A DNA stretch of 64,000 nucleotides from Lachnospiraceae bacterium (GTDB lineage: Bacteria; Bacillota; Clostridia; Oscillospirales; CAG-272). The position numbers and the translations under genes were made by a program. The notes beneath the pieces are model-generated. The model had not been told where the DNA came from. It was given only the letters and a program-made list of their open reading frames with translations, and did no database searches. Positions 25,783 through 34,401 of the stretch are shown here, piece after piece. The stretch's first letter is position 1; every line of letters starts with the position of its first letter. Where the stretch lies: the NCBI GenBank assembly GCA_024404495.1, contig JAKSPT010000008.1, forward strand, positions 16,706-80,705, in the 5' to 3' direction.

Positions 25783-26223
25783 ATGAAGCTCAATGAACTT
25801 TCTCCGGTTGCCGGCTCCGTTACTCCCGCATGGCGTAAGGGCAGAGGCACCGGCTCCGGCAACGGTAAGACCGCCGGCAAGGGTCATAAAGGTCAGAATG
25901 CTCGTTCCGGCGGCGGCGTCCGTCCCGGTTTCGAGGGCGGTCAGATCCCGCTTTACAGAAAACTCCCGAAGAGAGGGTTCCACAACATCTTCGCGAAGGA
26001 CATCGACGCGATCAACGTTTCGGAACTGAACCGCTTCGATGACGAAACTGTCGTTGATCTTGAACTGCTCGTCGCTAACGGCCTCGCCCGTGAAGCAAAA
26101 GACGGTCTCAAGGTTCTCGGCAACGGAGAGATCACCAAGAAGCTCACCGTCCGCGCAGCATCCTTCTCCGCTTCCGCGAAGGAGAAAATTGAAGCCGCTG
26201 GCGGAAAGTGTGAGGTGATCTAA
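25783..26223 (+). CDS. rplO: 50S ribosomal protein L15
   Basis: 146 residues. The glycine-rich basic N-terminus ([20 protein letters not shown], about residues 19-38) penetrates the 50S core, and [18 protein letters not shown] follows. The stop is immediately followed by the secY start. Confidence 0.97.
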   Translation: MKLNELSPVAGSVTPAWRKGRGTGSGNGKTAGKGHKGQNARSGGGVRPGFEGGQIPLYRKLPKRGFHNIFAKDIDAINVSELNRFDDETVVDLELLVANGLAREAKDGLKVLGNGEITKKLTVRAASFSASAKEKIEAAGGKCEVI

Positions 26224-27522
26224 GTGCTGAAGACCATCAGAAACGCATTCAAGATCCCCGAACTCCGCTCGAAGCTTGTTTACGTCATCATCATTCTCGT
26301 TCTGTACCGTCTCGGCTCTCAGATCCCGGTTCCCTTTATCAGCGCCGATATCCTGAAGGCGTATTTTGATTCGGCAGCTGCCGGTACGCTCTTCTCCTAC
26401 CTGAATATGCTGTCCGGTGAGTCGTTCTCCCGCGCGACGCTGTTTGCGCTGTCCGTCTCTCCGTATATCACGGCTTCCATCGTGATGCAGCTCCTCACGA
26501 TCGCGATCCCCTACTTCGAAAAGCTCCAGAAGGACGGCGAAGAGGGACGCAAGAAGATCAATACGATCACCCGTTTCGTCACGGTCGCCCTCGGTCTTGT
26601 GACTGCCATCGGCTATTACAAGTACATGAAGGATACCGTCGGTGCGGTCAACGAGTTCGGCTCCAGCATCTGGGGCGGATTCGTCATCGTCGCCTGCTAC
26701 GGCGCCGGTGCAGCGCTGATCATGTGGCTCGCTGAAAAGATCGAGGAAAACGGTATCGGCAACGGTATCTCCCTGATCCTGTTTGCAAACATCCTTTCGA
26801 CCGGATGGACCACCGCTTACACCCTGATCTCTCAGTTCAAGGCAGGCGGCTGGAACATCCTGTTCGCGATCCTTTCCATCATCATCGGTCTCGCGATCAT
26901 TACCTTCGTGGTCTTCATCACGAACTCCGAGAGAAGGATCCCCGTTCAGTACGCAAAGCGCGTCGTCGGAAGAAAGATGTACGGCGGTCAGAGCTCCAAT
27001 CTGCCCCTGAAGCTGAATATGTCCGGCGTTATGCCGATCATCTTCGCTTCTTCCATCGTCTCCCTGCCGCAGACGATCGCACTGATCTTCGGTTCTCCGA
27101 AGGAAGGTACCTTCTGGTATAAGTTCGTCGCGGCATTCTCCCCCACTTCCTGGATCTACGTCGTTCTGTTCGGCATCCTGATCCTCGCCTTCTCCTACTT
27201 CTACATCACGATTTCGTTCGATCCCGTCGAGGTCTCGAACAATCTGAAGAAGAACGGCGGCTTCGTGCCCGGTATCCGTCCCGGCAAACCCACCGCGGAC
27301 TATATCAAGAAGGCGCTGAACCGGATCACGCTGATCGGCGCGATCTTCCTCGTATTCATCGCGCTCTTCCCGATGATCGTCAACATCTGCCTGAGAAACC
27401 AGCTCGGCGCTCTTACGATGGGCGGTTCCTCTCTCCTGATTCTCGTCGGTGTCGCTCTTGAAACCGCACACGAGATCGAAGCACAGATGACGATGCGTCA
27501 TTACAAGGGCTTCCTTGAATAA
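26224..27522 (+). CDS. secY: Preprotein translocase subunit SecY
   Basis: 432 residues, ten predicted transmembrane helices; the channel of the Sec translocon. It begins with GTG 26224 directly after the rplO stop and takes its ribosome binding site GAGGTG from the rplO end, so translation is coupled. Family blocks: RLGSQIPVPF, the plug-side ATLFALSVSPYITASIVMQL (about residue 76-95), the cytosolic loop ERRIPVQYAKR (about 238-248) and GGFVPGIRPGKPT. It is the usual secY-adk-map junction. Confidence 0.97.
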   Translation: MLKTIRNAFKIPELRSKLVYVIIILVLYRLGSQIPVPFISADILKAYFDSAAAGTLFSYLNMLSGESFSRATLFALSVSPYITASIVMQLLTIAIPYFEKLQKDGEEGRKKINTITRFVTVALGLVTAIGYYKYMKDTVGAVNEFGSSIWGGFVIVACYGAGAALIMWLAEKIEENGIGNGISLILFANILSTGWTTAYTLISQFKAGGWNILFAILSIIIGLAIITFVVFITNSERRIPVQYAKRVVGRKMYGGQSSNLPLKLNMSGVMPIIFASSIVSLPQTIALIFGSPKEGTFWYKFVAAFSPTSWIYVVLFGILILAFSYFYITISFDPVEVSNNLKKNGGFVPGIRPGKPTADYIKKALNRITLIGAIFLVFIALFPMIVNICLRNQLGALTMGGSSLLILVGVALETAHEIEAQMTMRHYKGFLE

Positions 27523-27537
27523 AGAAAGAGGTATTGC

Positions 27538-28176
27538 ATGAATATCATTTTTCTGGGCGCTCCCGGTGCGGGCAAAGGTACGCAGGCGGAAAACGTTTCC
27601 AACAAGTACAATATCCCGGCGATTTCTACCGGAGCGATTATCAGAGAATCCATCAAGAACGGGACCGAAATGGGTCTGGCTGCCAAGTCCTTTACCGAGG
27701 CGGGCAAGCTGGTTCCCGACGAGGTCGTGATCGGGATCATCAAGGAACGCCTTGCCAAGGACGACTGCAAGGGCGGCTTCATCCTTGACGGTTTCCCGAG
27801 AACCGTTCCGCAGGCGGAAGCGCTTGACCGTATGGGCGTCGCCATCGACATGGTGATCTCCATCGAGGTCGCCGACGAAGCGATCGTCGAGCGTATGAGC
27901 GGCCGCCGCGTGTGCCCGGACTGCGGCGCATCCTACCACCTCAGCTACAAGCCCGCGGGGGACGGGATCCACTGTGATTCCTGCGGCGCGGCGCTCGTCA
28001 CCCGTAAGGATGACCTGCCCGAGGTCGTTCTCGACAGACTCCACGTCTATCATGAACAGACCGAGCCCCTGAAGGACTACTACGCCGGTACCGGCAAGCT
28101 CAAGACGGTCATCGGTCAGATCGAAGTGGCTGACACCACGCGTCTTACCTTCGAGGCAATCGAAGGCGGCAGATAA
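27538..28176 (+). CDS. adk: Adenylate kinase with zinc-type LID
   Basis: 212 residues. It catalyses ATP + AMP to 2 ADP. P-loop FLGAPGAGKGTQAE (about residues 5-18), DGFPRTVPQAEAL, and a LID domain with CPDCGASYH and CDSCG (about residue 122-148), the Cys4 zinc site typical of Gram-positive adenylate kinases. ATG follows AAGAGGT. Map starts one base after the stop. Confidence 0.97.
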   Translation: MNIIFLGAPGAGKGTQAENVSNKYNIPAISTGAIIRESIKNGTEMGLAAKSFTEAGKLVPDEVVIGIIKERLAKDDCKGGFILDGFPRTVPQAEALDRMGVAIDMVISIEVADEAIVERMSGRRVCPDCGASYHLSYKPAGDGIHCDSCGAALVTRKDDLPEVVLDRLHVYHEQTEPLKDYYAGTGKLKTVIGQIEVADTTRLTFEAIEGGR

Positions 28177-28177
28177 C

Positions 28178-28939
28178 ATGATCCATCTCAAGAACAAAGA
28201 ACAAATCAGCTTGATGCGGGAAGCCGGACGTATCACCGGCGAGGCGCTGCTCGTCGCGAGGGAACTCGTGAAGGAGGGCGTCTCCACGAAGCAGATCGAC
28301 ACCGCCATCCGCTCCTATATCGAACGGTGCGGCGCGAAGCCGACCTTCCTCGGATACGGCGGTTTCCCCGCGTCCGCCTGCATTTCGGTCAACGACGAGG
28401 TGATCCACGGGATCCCCTCCGCCGACCGGATCCTGCAGGAGGGGGATCTTGTCAAGATCGACACCGGCGCGACCTTCAAGGGCTTCGTCGGCGACAGCGC
28501 AAACACGTTCCCGGTCGGAAAGGTGAACGAGACGGCTGAAAAGCTGATGCTCGCCGCCAAAGAAGGCTTTTACCGCGGCGTCAGTCAGGTAAAGGAAGGA
28601 AACCGGATCGGTGACGTCGGCGCGGCGATCGAGGGCAAGGTCAGCGAATACGGATTCACCGTGCTCCGCAGATACGTGGGACACGGAGTGGGCAGGGATA
28701 TGCACGAGGACCCGGACGTGCCGAACTACGGAACTCCCGGAAGAGGCGCGAGACTGGTAAACGGCATGACCATTGCCATTGAGCCCATGGTGAGCGCGGG
28801 CGCTCCCGACGTGTACGAGATGCCGAACGGCTGGACCGTACGCACGAAGGACGGCAGCCTCGCGTCGCACTACGAGCACACGATAGCACTGACGGAGGAA
28901 GGCGTGATCCTTCTGACGAAGGTGGAAGATGATTTGTGA
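28178..28939 (+). CDS. map: Methionine aminopeptidase, type I
   Basis: 253 residues. It removes the initiator methionine. Metal ligands are visible in the pattern KIDTGATFKGFVGDSANTF (Asp pair), YVGHGVGRDMHEDPDVPNYG (His) and MTIAIEPMV (Glu), then SLASHYEHTIALTEEG (Glu). The KOW-domain gene that many Clostridia carry between map and infA is missing here. Confidence 0.97.
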   Translation: MIHLKNKEQISLMREAGRITGEALLVARELVKEGVSTKQIDTAIRSYIERCGAKPTFLGYGGFPASACISVNDEVIHGIPSADRILQEGDLVKIDTGATFKGFVGDSANTFPVGKVNETAEKLMLAAKEGFYRGVSQVKEGNRIGDVGAAIEGKVSEYGFTVLRRYVGHGVGRDMHEDPDVPNYGTPGRGARLVNGMTIAIEPMVSAGAPDVYEMPNGWTVRTKDGSLASHYEHTIALTEEGVILLTKVEDDL

Positions 28940-28963
28940 TGAAACCTGAATGGAGGGATTCTT

Positions 28964-29182
28964 CTGTCTAAAGATGACGTGATCGAATTTGAGGGTGTGG
29001 TCCTTGAAGCACTGCCGAATACGCAGTTCAAGGTGCAGCTCCCCAACGGACATACCGTGATTGCCCATATTTCGGGCAAGCTTAGAATGAACTATATCTG
29101 GATCCTGCCCGGTGATAAGGTTACCGTCGAGGTCTCGGTTTACGACCTGACGAAGGGCCGCATTACCTGGCGCGCCAAATAA
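28964..29182 (+). CDS. infA: Translation initiation factor IF-1, apparent CTG start
   Basis: IF-1 binds the A site of the 30S during initiation. From CTG 28964 it has 72 residues, the canonical length, and begins [19 protein letters not shown], matching IF-1 proteins residue for residue at this end. GGAGGG (28952-28957) lies six bases before the CTG. The first conventional start in frame, GTG 28979, would delete five conserved residues and lies 21 bases from the same site; the ATG at 28950 is out of frame and stops after ten codons. The OB-fold block [20 protein letters not shown] is intact. A CTG start is therefore the best reading. Confidence 0.85.
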   Translation: MSKDDVIEFEGVVLEALPNTQFKVQLPNGHTVIAHISGKLRMNYIWILPGDKVTVEVSVYDLTKGRITWRAK

Positions 29183-29200
29183 GAAAGGAATGGTAATAAA

Positions 29201-29314
29201 ATGAAAGTTAAGCCATCCGTTAAGAAAATTTGTGAAAAGTGCAAGATCATCAAGCGCAAGGGCGTTGTCATGGTGATCTGCGAAAATCCCAAGCACAAGC
29301 AGAGACAGGGCTAA
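29201..29314 (+). CDS. rpmJ: 50S ribosomal protein L36
   Basis: 37 residues, starting ATG 29201 after AAAGGAATGG. The sequence [20 protein letters not shown] and the end [11 protein letters not shown] are standard L36, with the zinc ligands Cys11, Cys14, Cys27 and His32. Location between infA and rpsM is the conserved one. Confidence 0.96.
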   Translation: MKVKPSVKKICEKCKIIKRKGVVMVICENPKHKQRQG

Positions 29315-29335
29315 TCAGAGAGAGGTGAATAAAGA

Positions 29336-29704
29336 ATGGCTCGTATTGCAGGCGTTGATATTCCGAACCAGAAGCGCGTTGAGATCGCTTTGACCTATAT
29401 CTACGGCATCGGCCTGAAAAGCTCCCAGGCGATCCTCGCCGCTACCGGTATCAATCCCGATACCCGCGCGAAGGACCTGACCGAGGACGATATCGCCAAG
29501 CTCCGTGAGGAAATTGAAAACAATTACCACGTGGAAGGCGACCTCCGCAGAGACGTCGGTCTTGACATCAAGAGAATGGTTGAGATCAACTGCTATCGCG
29601 GAACCAGACACCGTAAGGGTCTGCCCGTCAGAGGACAGAGAACCAAAACCAACGCGAGAACCAGAAAGGGTCCCGCTAAGACCATCGCGAATAAGAAGAA
29701 GTAA
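29336..29704 (+). CDS. rpsM: 30S ribosomal protein S13
   Basis: 122 residues. [20 protein letters not shown] at the start and [20 protein letters not shown] near the end define S13, which contacts the P-site tRNA and L5. GAGAGGTG precedes ATG 29336. Confidence 0.97.
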   Translation: MARIAGVDIPNQKRVEIALTYIYGIGLKSSQAILAATGINPDTRAKDLTEDDIAKLREEIENNYHVEGDLRRDVGLDIKRMVEINCYRGTRHRKGLPVRGQRTKTNARTRKGPAKTIANKKK

Positions 29705-29720
29705 GGGGTGACGGAATAAA

Positions 29721-30131
<411 letters not shown>

Positions 30132-30148
30132 TCAGGAGGGAATGTAAC

Positions 30149-30775
30149 ATGGCAAGATATACCGGTCCCGCGTGCAAGCTTTGCCGCAGAGAGGGAACCA
30201 AGCTTTTCCTGAAGGGCGACCGCTGCCTTTCCGGCAAGTGCGCTCTTGACAGACGTCCCAATGTTCCCGGTCCTCACACCGCGAACAGAAAGGCTCCGAA
30301 AGAATACGGTATGCAGCTTCGTGAGAAGCAGAAGGCAAGAAGATACTACGGCGTCCTTGAAAAGCAGTTCAAGGGCTACTACGAGAAGGCCGAGAAGATG
30401 GAAGGCATCACCGGTGAAAACCTGCTGATCCTCCTGGAGCGCCGTCTTGACAACGTAGTTTACAGAATGGGCATGGCAGACAGCCGCAGAGAAGCCCGTC
30501 AGCTCGTGATCCACGGTCACTTCCGTCTCAACGGTCAGAAGGTCAACGTTCCTTCCATGATCGTCCGTGCCGGTGACGTCGTCACTCTGAGAGAGGCGAG
30601 CCGTTCCAGCGAGAAGTTCAAGACCCTGATCGAAGGGCTGAACACCAGAGTGATCCCGAAATGGATCGACCTTGACAAGGATCAGGTCATCGCGAAGATC
30701 AACGCGCTTCCCACAAGAGAAGACGTCGACTTCCCGTTCGAGGAGCATCTCATTGTCGAGCTTTACTCCAAATAA
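30149..30775 (+). CDS. rpsD: 30S ribosomal protein S4, zinc-type
   Basis: 208 residues from ATG 30149 (AGGAGGG nine bases upstream); a longer frame from 30101 overlaps rpsK and lacks support. The N-terminus has four cysteines (residues 9, 12, 26, 31) in the zinc-binding C+ arrangement. The S4 RNA-binding domain shows [21 protein letters not shown]4 is a primary 16S binder and an autoregulator in other bacteria. Confidence 0.96.
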   Translation: MARYTGPACKLCRREGTKLFLKGDRCLSGKCALDRRPNVPGPHTANRKAPKEYGMQLREKQKARRYYGVLEKQFKGYYEKAEKMEGITGENLLILLERRLDNVVYRMGMADSRREARQLVIHGHFRLNGQKVNVPSMIVRAGDVVTLREASRSSEKFKTLIEGLNTRVIPKWIDLDKDQVIAKINALPTREDVDFPFEEHLIVELYSK

Positions 30776-30862
30776 TCCGCACCCGAACGCTGCTGAACGG
30801 GTCACCGGACGGCAGCAACTGGTTTGTTTAGCCGTAAACAATGAAACAGGAGGGTATTTTTC

Positions 30863-31813
30863 ATGATAGAAATAGAGAAGCCTAATATTACCACCGTCAA
30901 TCTCAGCGAAGACGGGAGACAGGGCAAGTTCGTGATCGAGCCTCTCGAAAGAGGTTACGCGACGACGCTCGGCAACTCCCTCAGACGTGTGCTCCTCAGC
31001 TCGCTCCCCGGCGTTGCGGTCATGAGCATCAAGATCGACGGTGTGCTTCACGAAATCTCTACCATACCCGGAGTTAAGGAAGACGTTTGCGAGATCGTTC
31101 TGAATGTGAAAGGAATCATCGCGAAGCTGCACTCCGACGGTCCCAAGACCGTTATGATTGATATGACCGGTCCGTGCAACGTGACGGCGGGCGATATCAA
31201 GCAGGACAGCGATATTGAGATTCTGAACCCTGACCTTCACATCGCAACCGTGGAAGAGAGCACCAGATTCTACATGGAGCTCACCTTCGCTCACGGAAGA
31301 GGATATGTTACCCAGGAGAAGAACAAGCAGAATAACCCTGCCGCGATCGGCGTGATCTACACCGATTCGATCTATTCTCCCGTGTATAACGTAAGCTATA
31401 CTGCGGAAAACACCCGTGTCGGAAGCAATACGGACTATGACAAGCTGACGCTTGAGGTCCTTACCAACGGCACGATCTCCGCCAAGGAATCCATATCTCT
31501 CGCAGCCAAGATTCTCAACGAGCATCTCAACTTGTTCGTGAATTTGTCGGACGAGGCAATTACCGCGGAAATCATGGTGGAACGCGAAGAGACCATCAAA
31601 GAAAAGGTCCTTGAGATGACCATTGAGGAACTTGACATGTCCGTTCGCAGCTTCAACTGTCTGAAGAGAGCGGGCATTGACACCGTCGAGGATCTGACCA
31701 ACAAGACCGAAGAGGAAATGATCCGTGTCAGAAACCTCGGCAAAAAATCCTTGGAAGAGGTTATCCAGAAGCTCCATTCGCTGGGTCTGGAACTCAAAAA
31801 GGAAGAAGAATAA
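30863..31813 (+). CDS. rpoA: RNA polymerase subunit alpha
   Basis: 316 residues. The N-terminal dimerisation domain has [20 protein letters not shown] (about residues 33-52). The C-terminal domain (about 245-310), which contacts UP elements and activators, has [19 protein letters not shown] and [22 protein letters not shown] precedes the ATG. The spacer before it is 87 bases. Confidence 0.98.
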   Translation: MIEIEKPNITTVNLSEDGRQGKFVIEPLERGYATTLGNSLRRVLLSSLPGVAVMSIKIDGVLHEISTIPGVKEDVCEIVLNVKGIIAKLHSDGPKTVMIDMTGPCNVTAGDIKQDSDIEILNPDLHIATVEESTRFYMELTFAHGRGYVTQEKNKQNNPAAIGVIYTDSIYSPVYNVSYTAENTRVGSNTDYDKLTLEVLTNGTISAKESISLAAKILNEHLNLFVNLSDEAITAEIMVEREETIKEKVLEMTIEELDMSVRSFNCLKRAGIDTVEDLTNKTEEEMIRVRNLGKKSLEEVIQKLHSLGLELKKEEE

Positions 31814-31818
31814 TGATA

Positions 31819-31856
31819 GCGGCACGCTTACGGTCGGAACCGTGAGCGGCGCCGTA
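31819..31856 (+). promoter_or_regulatory. Hairpin in the rpoA-rplQ spacer
   Basis: GCTTACGGT (31826-31834) pairs with ACCGTGAGC (31839-31847) across a CGGA tetraloop, with further outer G-C pairs. No U-run follows, so it is more likely an RNA processing or stability element than a terminator. Confidence 0.5.
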
Positions 31857-31877
31857 CACTAAAGGAGGTATTTCACA

Positions 31878-32309
31878 ATGCCAGGAACCAGAAAGCTCGG
31901 CCGCACCACCGCGCACCGTATGTCCATGCTCCGCGGTCTCGTTACCTATCTGCTTGACCACGGTCAGATCGAGACGACGGTCACCCGCGCGAAGGAAGTT
32001 CGCAGCCTCGCTGAAAAAATGATCACCCTCGGAAAAGAGAACACCCTCGCTTCCCGCCGTCAGGCACTTGCGTTCATCACCGACGAAACCGTCGTGAAGA
32101 AGCTCTTTACCGAGATCGCTCCCGCTTACGCGGAGAGAAACGGCGGTTATACCGCCATCTACAAGATCGGTCCCCGTCTCGGCGACGCCGCTGAAATGGC
32201 GATCATCAAGCTCGTCGGCTTCGAGCCCGCCAAGGACGATAAGAAGGCCGACAAGAAGAAGGCAGAAGCTCCGAAGGAAGAAGCTCCCGCCGCTGAGGAA
32301 AACAAGTAA
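31878..32309 (+). CDS. rplQ: 50S ribosomal protein L17
   Basis: 143 residues. [20 protein letters not shown] near the start and the [18 protein letters not shown] block are typical. The protein ends in a Lys/Glu/Ala-rich tail (about residue 118 onward), longer than the compact 112-120 residue L17 of many bacteria. Last gene of the operon. Confidence 0.97.
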   Translation: MPGTRKLGRTTAHRMSMLRGLVTYLLDHGQIETTVTRAKEVRSLAEKMITLGKENTLASRRQALAFITDETVVKKLFTEIAPAYAERNGGYTAIYKIGPRLGDAAEMAIIKLVGFEPAKDDKKADKKKAEAPKEEAPAAEENK

Positions 32310-32324
32310 TTTTCCCGATAACGA

Positions 32325-32360
32325 CCGCCGTACCCCGAAAGGGTGCGGCGGTTTTTCTTC
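32325..32360 (+). terminator. Terminator of the ribosomal operon
   Basis: 11-bp GC-rich stem CCGCCGTACCC (32325-32335) against GGGTGCGGCGG (32341-32351) with loop CGAAA, followed by T5CTTCT5. Sixteen bases after the rplQ stop. Confidence 0.93.
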
Positions 32361-32415
32361 TTTTTCCGACAGCGGGGGAGCCGGGTCGGCACGGTCCCGG
32401 CGGCGATTTTGCCCC

Positions 32416-32444
32416 TTTACAAAAGAGAAAAGATGGTATATAAT
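32416..32444 (+). promoter_or_regulatory. Promoter of the SLOG-lipoprotein-RNase H operon
   Basis: TTTACA (32416-32421), 17-bp spacer, TATAAT (32439-32444). The MITE-like element begins three bases after the -10, so the start of transcription (about 32451) lies inside it. Confidence 0.88.
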
Positions 32445-32446
32445 AA

Positions 32447-32610
32447 AGGGGACCTCTGAAAATTCATCGCGCACCGAATCGACGGAATCTTTTCCGTCAT
32501 TCGTCACAAAAATTCTTCGCAGAGATTGCCATTATGCGTGCGAATTTTTGTTTAGACTGACGAAAAATCTTCTCGCCGCTCGGCACACGCTGAATATTCA
32601 GAGGTCCCCT
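32447..32610. mobile_element. 164-bp MITE-like palindromic element
   Basis: Terminal inverted repeats AGGGGACCTCTGAA (32447-32460) and TTCAGAGGTCCCCT (32597-32610) are perfect for 14 bases and continue imperfectly for about 20 more. The interior is also an inverted repeat (CACAAAAATTC near 32504-32514 against GAATTTTTGT near 32543-32552). The full element can fold into one long hairpin. It is non-coding and has no transposase nearby; flanks are A/T-rich, so the target duplication is ambiguous. Confidence 0.8.
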
Positions 32611-32629
32611 AAAAAAGGCAGGTGACGGC

Positions 32630-33187
32630 ATGAACGTGGATTATATCGCGCAGGCGGGCAGAGAACGCTGCTGCGCTTTTACGGGGCACCGTGTCATTGC
32701 GCGGGACCGTTACCCTGCTCTTGCCGGAAGGGTCTCGGAAACCGTCCGGTGGCTGTATTACGAAAAGGACGTCCGGGTCTTTCTGACCGGCGCCGCGCTC
32801 GGCTTCGATACCGTCGCCGCGATCGCCGTTCTGAATCTGAAGCGCGAGCTGGAGGGACTGCGACTCGCCGCCGTCATCCCCTGCCCGGAGCAGGGGCAGG
32901 GCTGGAGCGAGGCACAGCTCGGGCAGTATCGCTCGGTGCTGGCGGGCGCGGATCAGGTGATCGAGACCGCGAACCGGTACTATACGGGCTGTATGCTCGA
33001 AAGAAACCGGTATCTCGTCGATCACGCGGCGTATCTCGTATCGTACTACGACGGGAACGGGAAGGGCGGCACGGCTTATACCGTGAACTACGCCGCGAAA
33101 AAGGAGATCACGATCCTGCCGCTTTTTGAAGGAACGTGCGGCGCGGCGGGAAAAACGGAAATAACGCTTTTTGACGAGCCGGAATAA
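32630..33187 (+). CDS. SLOG family protein (YpsA/DUF1273-like)
   Basis: 185 residues. CAFTGHRV (about residues 15-22) and FLTGAALGFDTVAAIAVLNL (about 50-69) are the hallmark blocks of the SLOG Rossmann-like fold, which binds nucleotide-derived ligands. Later NRYLVDHAAYLVSYYDG closes the domain. Bacillus YpsA, a distant relative, affects cell division; no specific role is claimed. AGGTGA precedes ATG 32630, 20 bases after the MITE. Confidence 0.85.
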   Translation: MNVDYIAQAGRERCCAFTGHRVIARDRYPALAGRVSETVRWLYYEKDVRVFLTGAALGFDTVAAIAVLNLKRELEGLRLAAVIPCPEQGQGWSEAQLGQYRSVLAGADQVIETANRYYTGCMLERNRYLVDHAAYLVSYYDGNGKGGTAYTVNYAAKKEITILPLFEGTCGAAGKTEITLFDEPE

Positions 33188-33202
33188 CGGAGGAAAAAGA
33201 GA

Positions 33203-33844
33203 ATGATGAAAAAACGGTTCGCGGCGCTGCTTGCGGCGCTGCTGACGGTCGTAACGGTGCTCTGCGCCGGATCCTGCCGGAAGGAGCCCGAGATCCCGGG
33301 TCTGACCGACGGGGAAGCAAAGGAAATACTCGGGGAGTTGCTGCCGACCGCGAGGGAGATCATGCGCGCCGCGTACGGCGAGGGGCTGCTCCCCGTGGAG
33401 GGCTCCGAGGCAAAATCGGCGGGACCGGGCGCGTTTTTCCCGGTCAGGGAAGGCGAGGCGTTCGGCTCGGTCGAGGCGATGAAGCAGGCGGCGGGCAGCG
33501 TCTTTTCCGCCTCTTATCTCCGCGACACGCTGTACGTTCTGCTCTTTGAGGGGTATTACCGCTCCGAAGAGGAGACCGGCGAGGAGGACGAAACGGTAGT
33601 GACCGGCAATATCACGCCGCGCTACGTCGAGGAAAACGGCGTATTGATGGTCGATCTGAACTACGAGAATCACGGCGCGATCGCCGAGCCGATCCCCACG
33701 ACGGCAAGGGTCGTTTCGGGAAACGGCTCCGCGGTCAAGGTCGAGATCGCCTACCTGCTGAACGGCACGCAGGCGGAAAAGCCGATGCGGATCGGTCTCG
33801 TGCTCGAAAACGGGAAATGGGTCCTTGACGGACCGGTATTCTGA
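33203..33844 (+). CDS. Hypothetical lipoprotein
   Basis: 213 residues, no family recognised. A basic start (MMKKR), a hydrophobic stretch (about residues 6-22) and a lipobox-like AGSC with Cys at about residue 26 indicate a membrane-attached lipoprotein. The mature part is acidic with an EEETGEEDE segment (about residues 123-131). The C-terminal part has a beta-rich pattern ending in [12 protein letters not shown], reminiscent of small secreted domains that sit beside membrane proteins. GGAGG lies upstream. Cotranscribed with SLOG (15-base gap) and RNase HI. Confidence 0.7.
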   Translation: MMKKRFAALLAALLTVVTVLCAGSCRKEPEIPGLTDGEAKEILGELLPTAREIMRAAYGEGLLPVEGSEAKSAGPGAFFPVREGEAFGSVEAMKQAAGSVFSASYLRDTLYVLLFEGYYRSEEETGEEDETVVTGNITPRYVEENGVLMVDLNYENHGAIAEPIPTTARVVSGNGSAVKVEIAYLLNGTQAEKPMRIGLVLENGKWVLDGPVF

Positions 33845-33891
33845 AGCTCCGGAACGTGCGGGAGCAATCAACGAAAGGGCGTGACGCCGGA

Positions 33892-34401
33892 ATGAGAACC
33901 GTGGAATTATATACCGACGGCGCGTGCAGCGGCAATCCCGGTCCGGGCGGCTGGGGCGCGATCCTCGTCTATACCGACCGGATGGGTGTCCGGCACGAAA
34001 AAGAGCTTTCGGGCGGGGAAGAGAGCACGACCAACAACCGGATGGAGCTGATGGCGGCGATCTCGGGTCTGGAGGCGCTGAAGGAGCCCTGCGAGGTGCT
34101 CCTGACCTCCGATTCCCGCTACGTGATCGACGGGCTGACCAAGGGATGGGCAAGGAGCTGGCGGGCGCACGGCTGGATCAAAGCCGACAAAAAGCCCGCG
34201 CTGAACGCCGATCTCTGGGAGCGTCTGCTCGACTTGACAGAAACGCACCGGGTGCGGTACGAGTGGGTCAAGGGACACGAGGGGCATCCCTATAACGAAA
34301 GATGCGACCGCCTCGCGGTCGGACAGTATCGGAAAACGGACGAAGAAGGCGTCGGAGCGTCCGAAGGAGAAGCCGACGCGGCAGGAAGTGAAATGAAATG
34401 A
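33892..34401 (+). CDS. rnhA: Ribonuclease HI
   Basis: 169 residues from ATG 33892; a GTG at 33856 is in frame but has no ribosome binding site and adds residues not seen in the family. It degrades RNA in RNA-DNA hybrids. Active-site acids are in [16 protein letters not shown] (Asp9), NNRMELMA (Glu), TSDSRYVI (Asp) and ERCDRLA (Asp). The last about 20 residues are an Asp/Glu/Ala tail. Its stop overlaps the next start (ATGA). Confidence 0.93.
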   Translation: MRTVELYTDGACSGNPGPGGWGAILVYTDRMGVRHEKELSGGEESTTNNRMELMAAISGLEALKEPCEVLLTSDSRYVIDGLTKGWARSWRAHGWIKADKKPALNADLWERLLDLTETHRVRYEWVKGHEGHPYNERCDRLAVGQYRKTDEEGVGASEGEADAAGSEMK

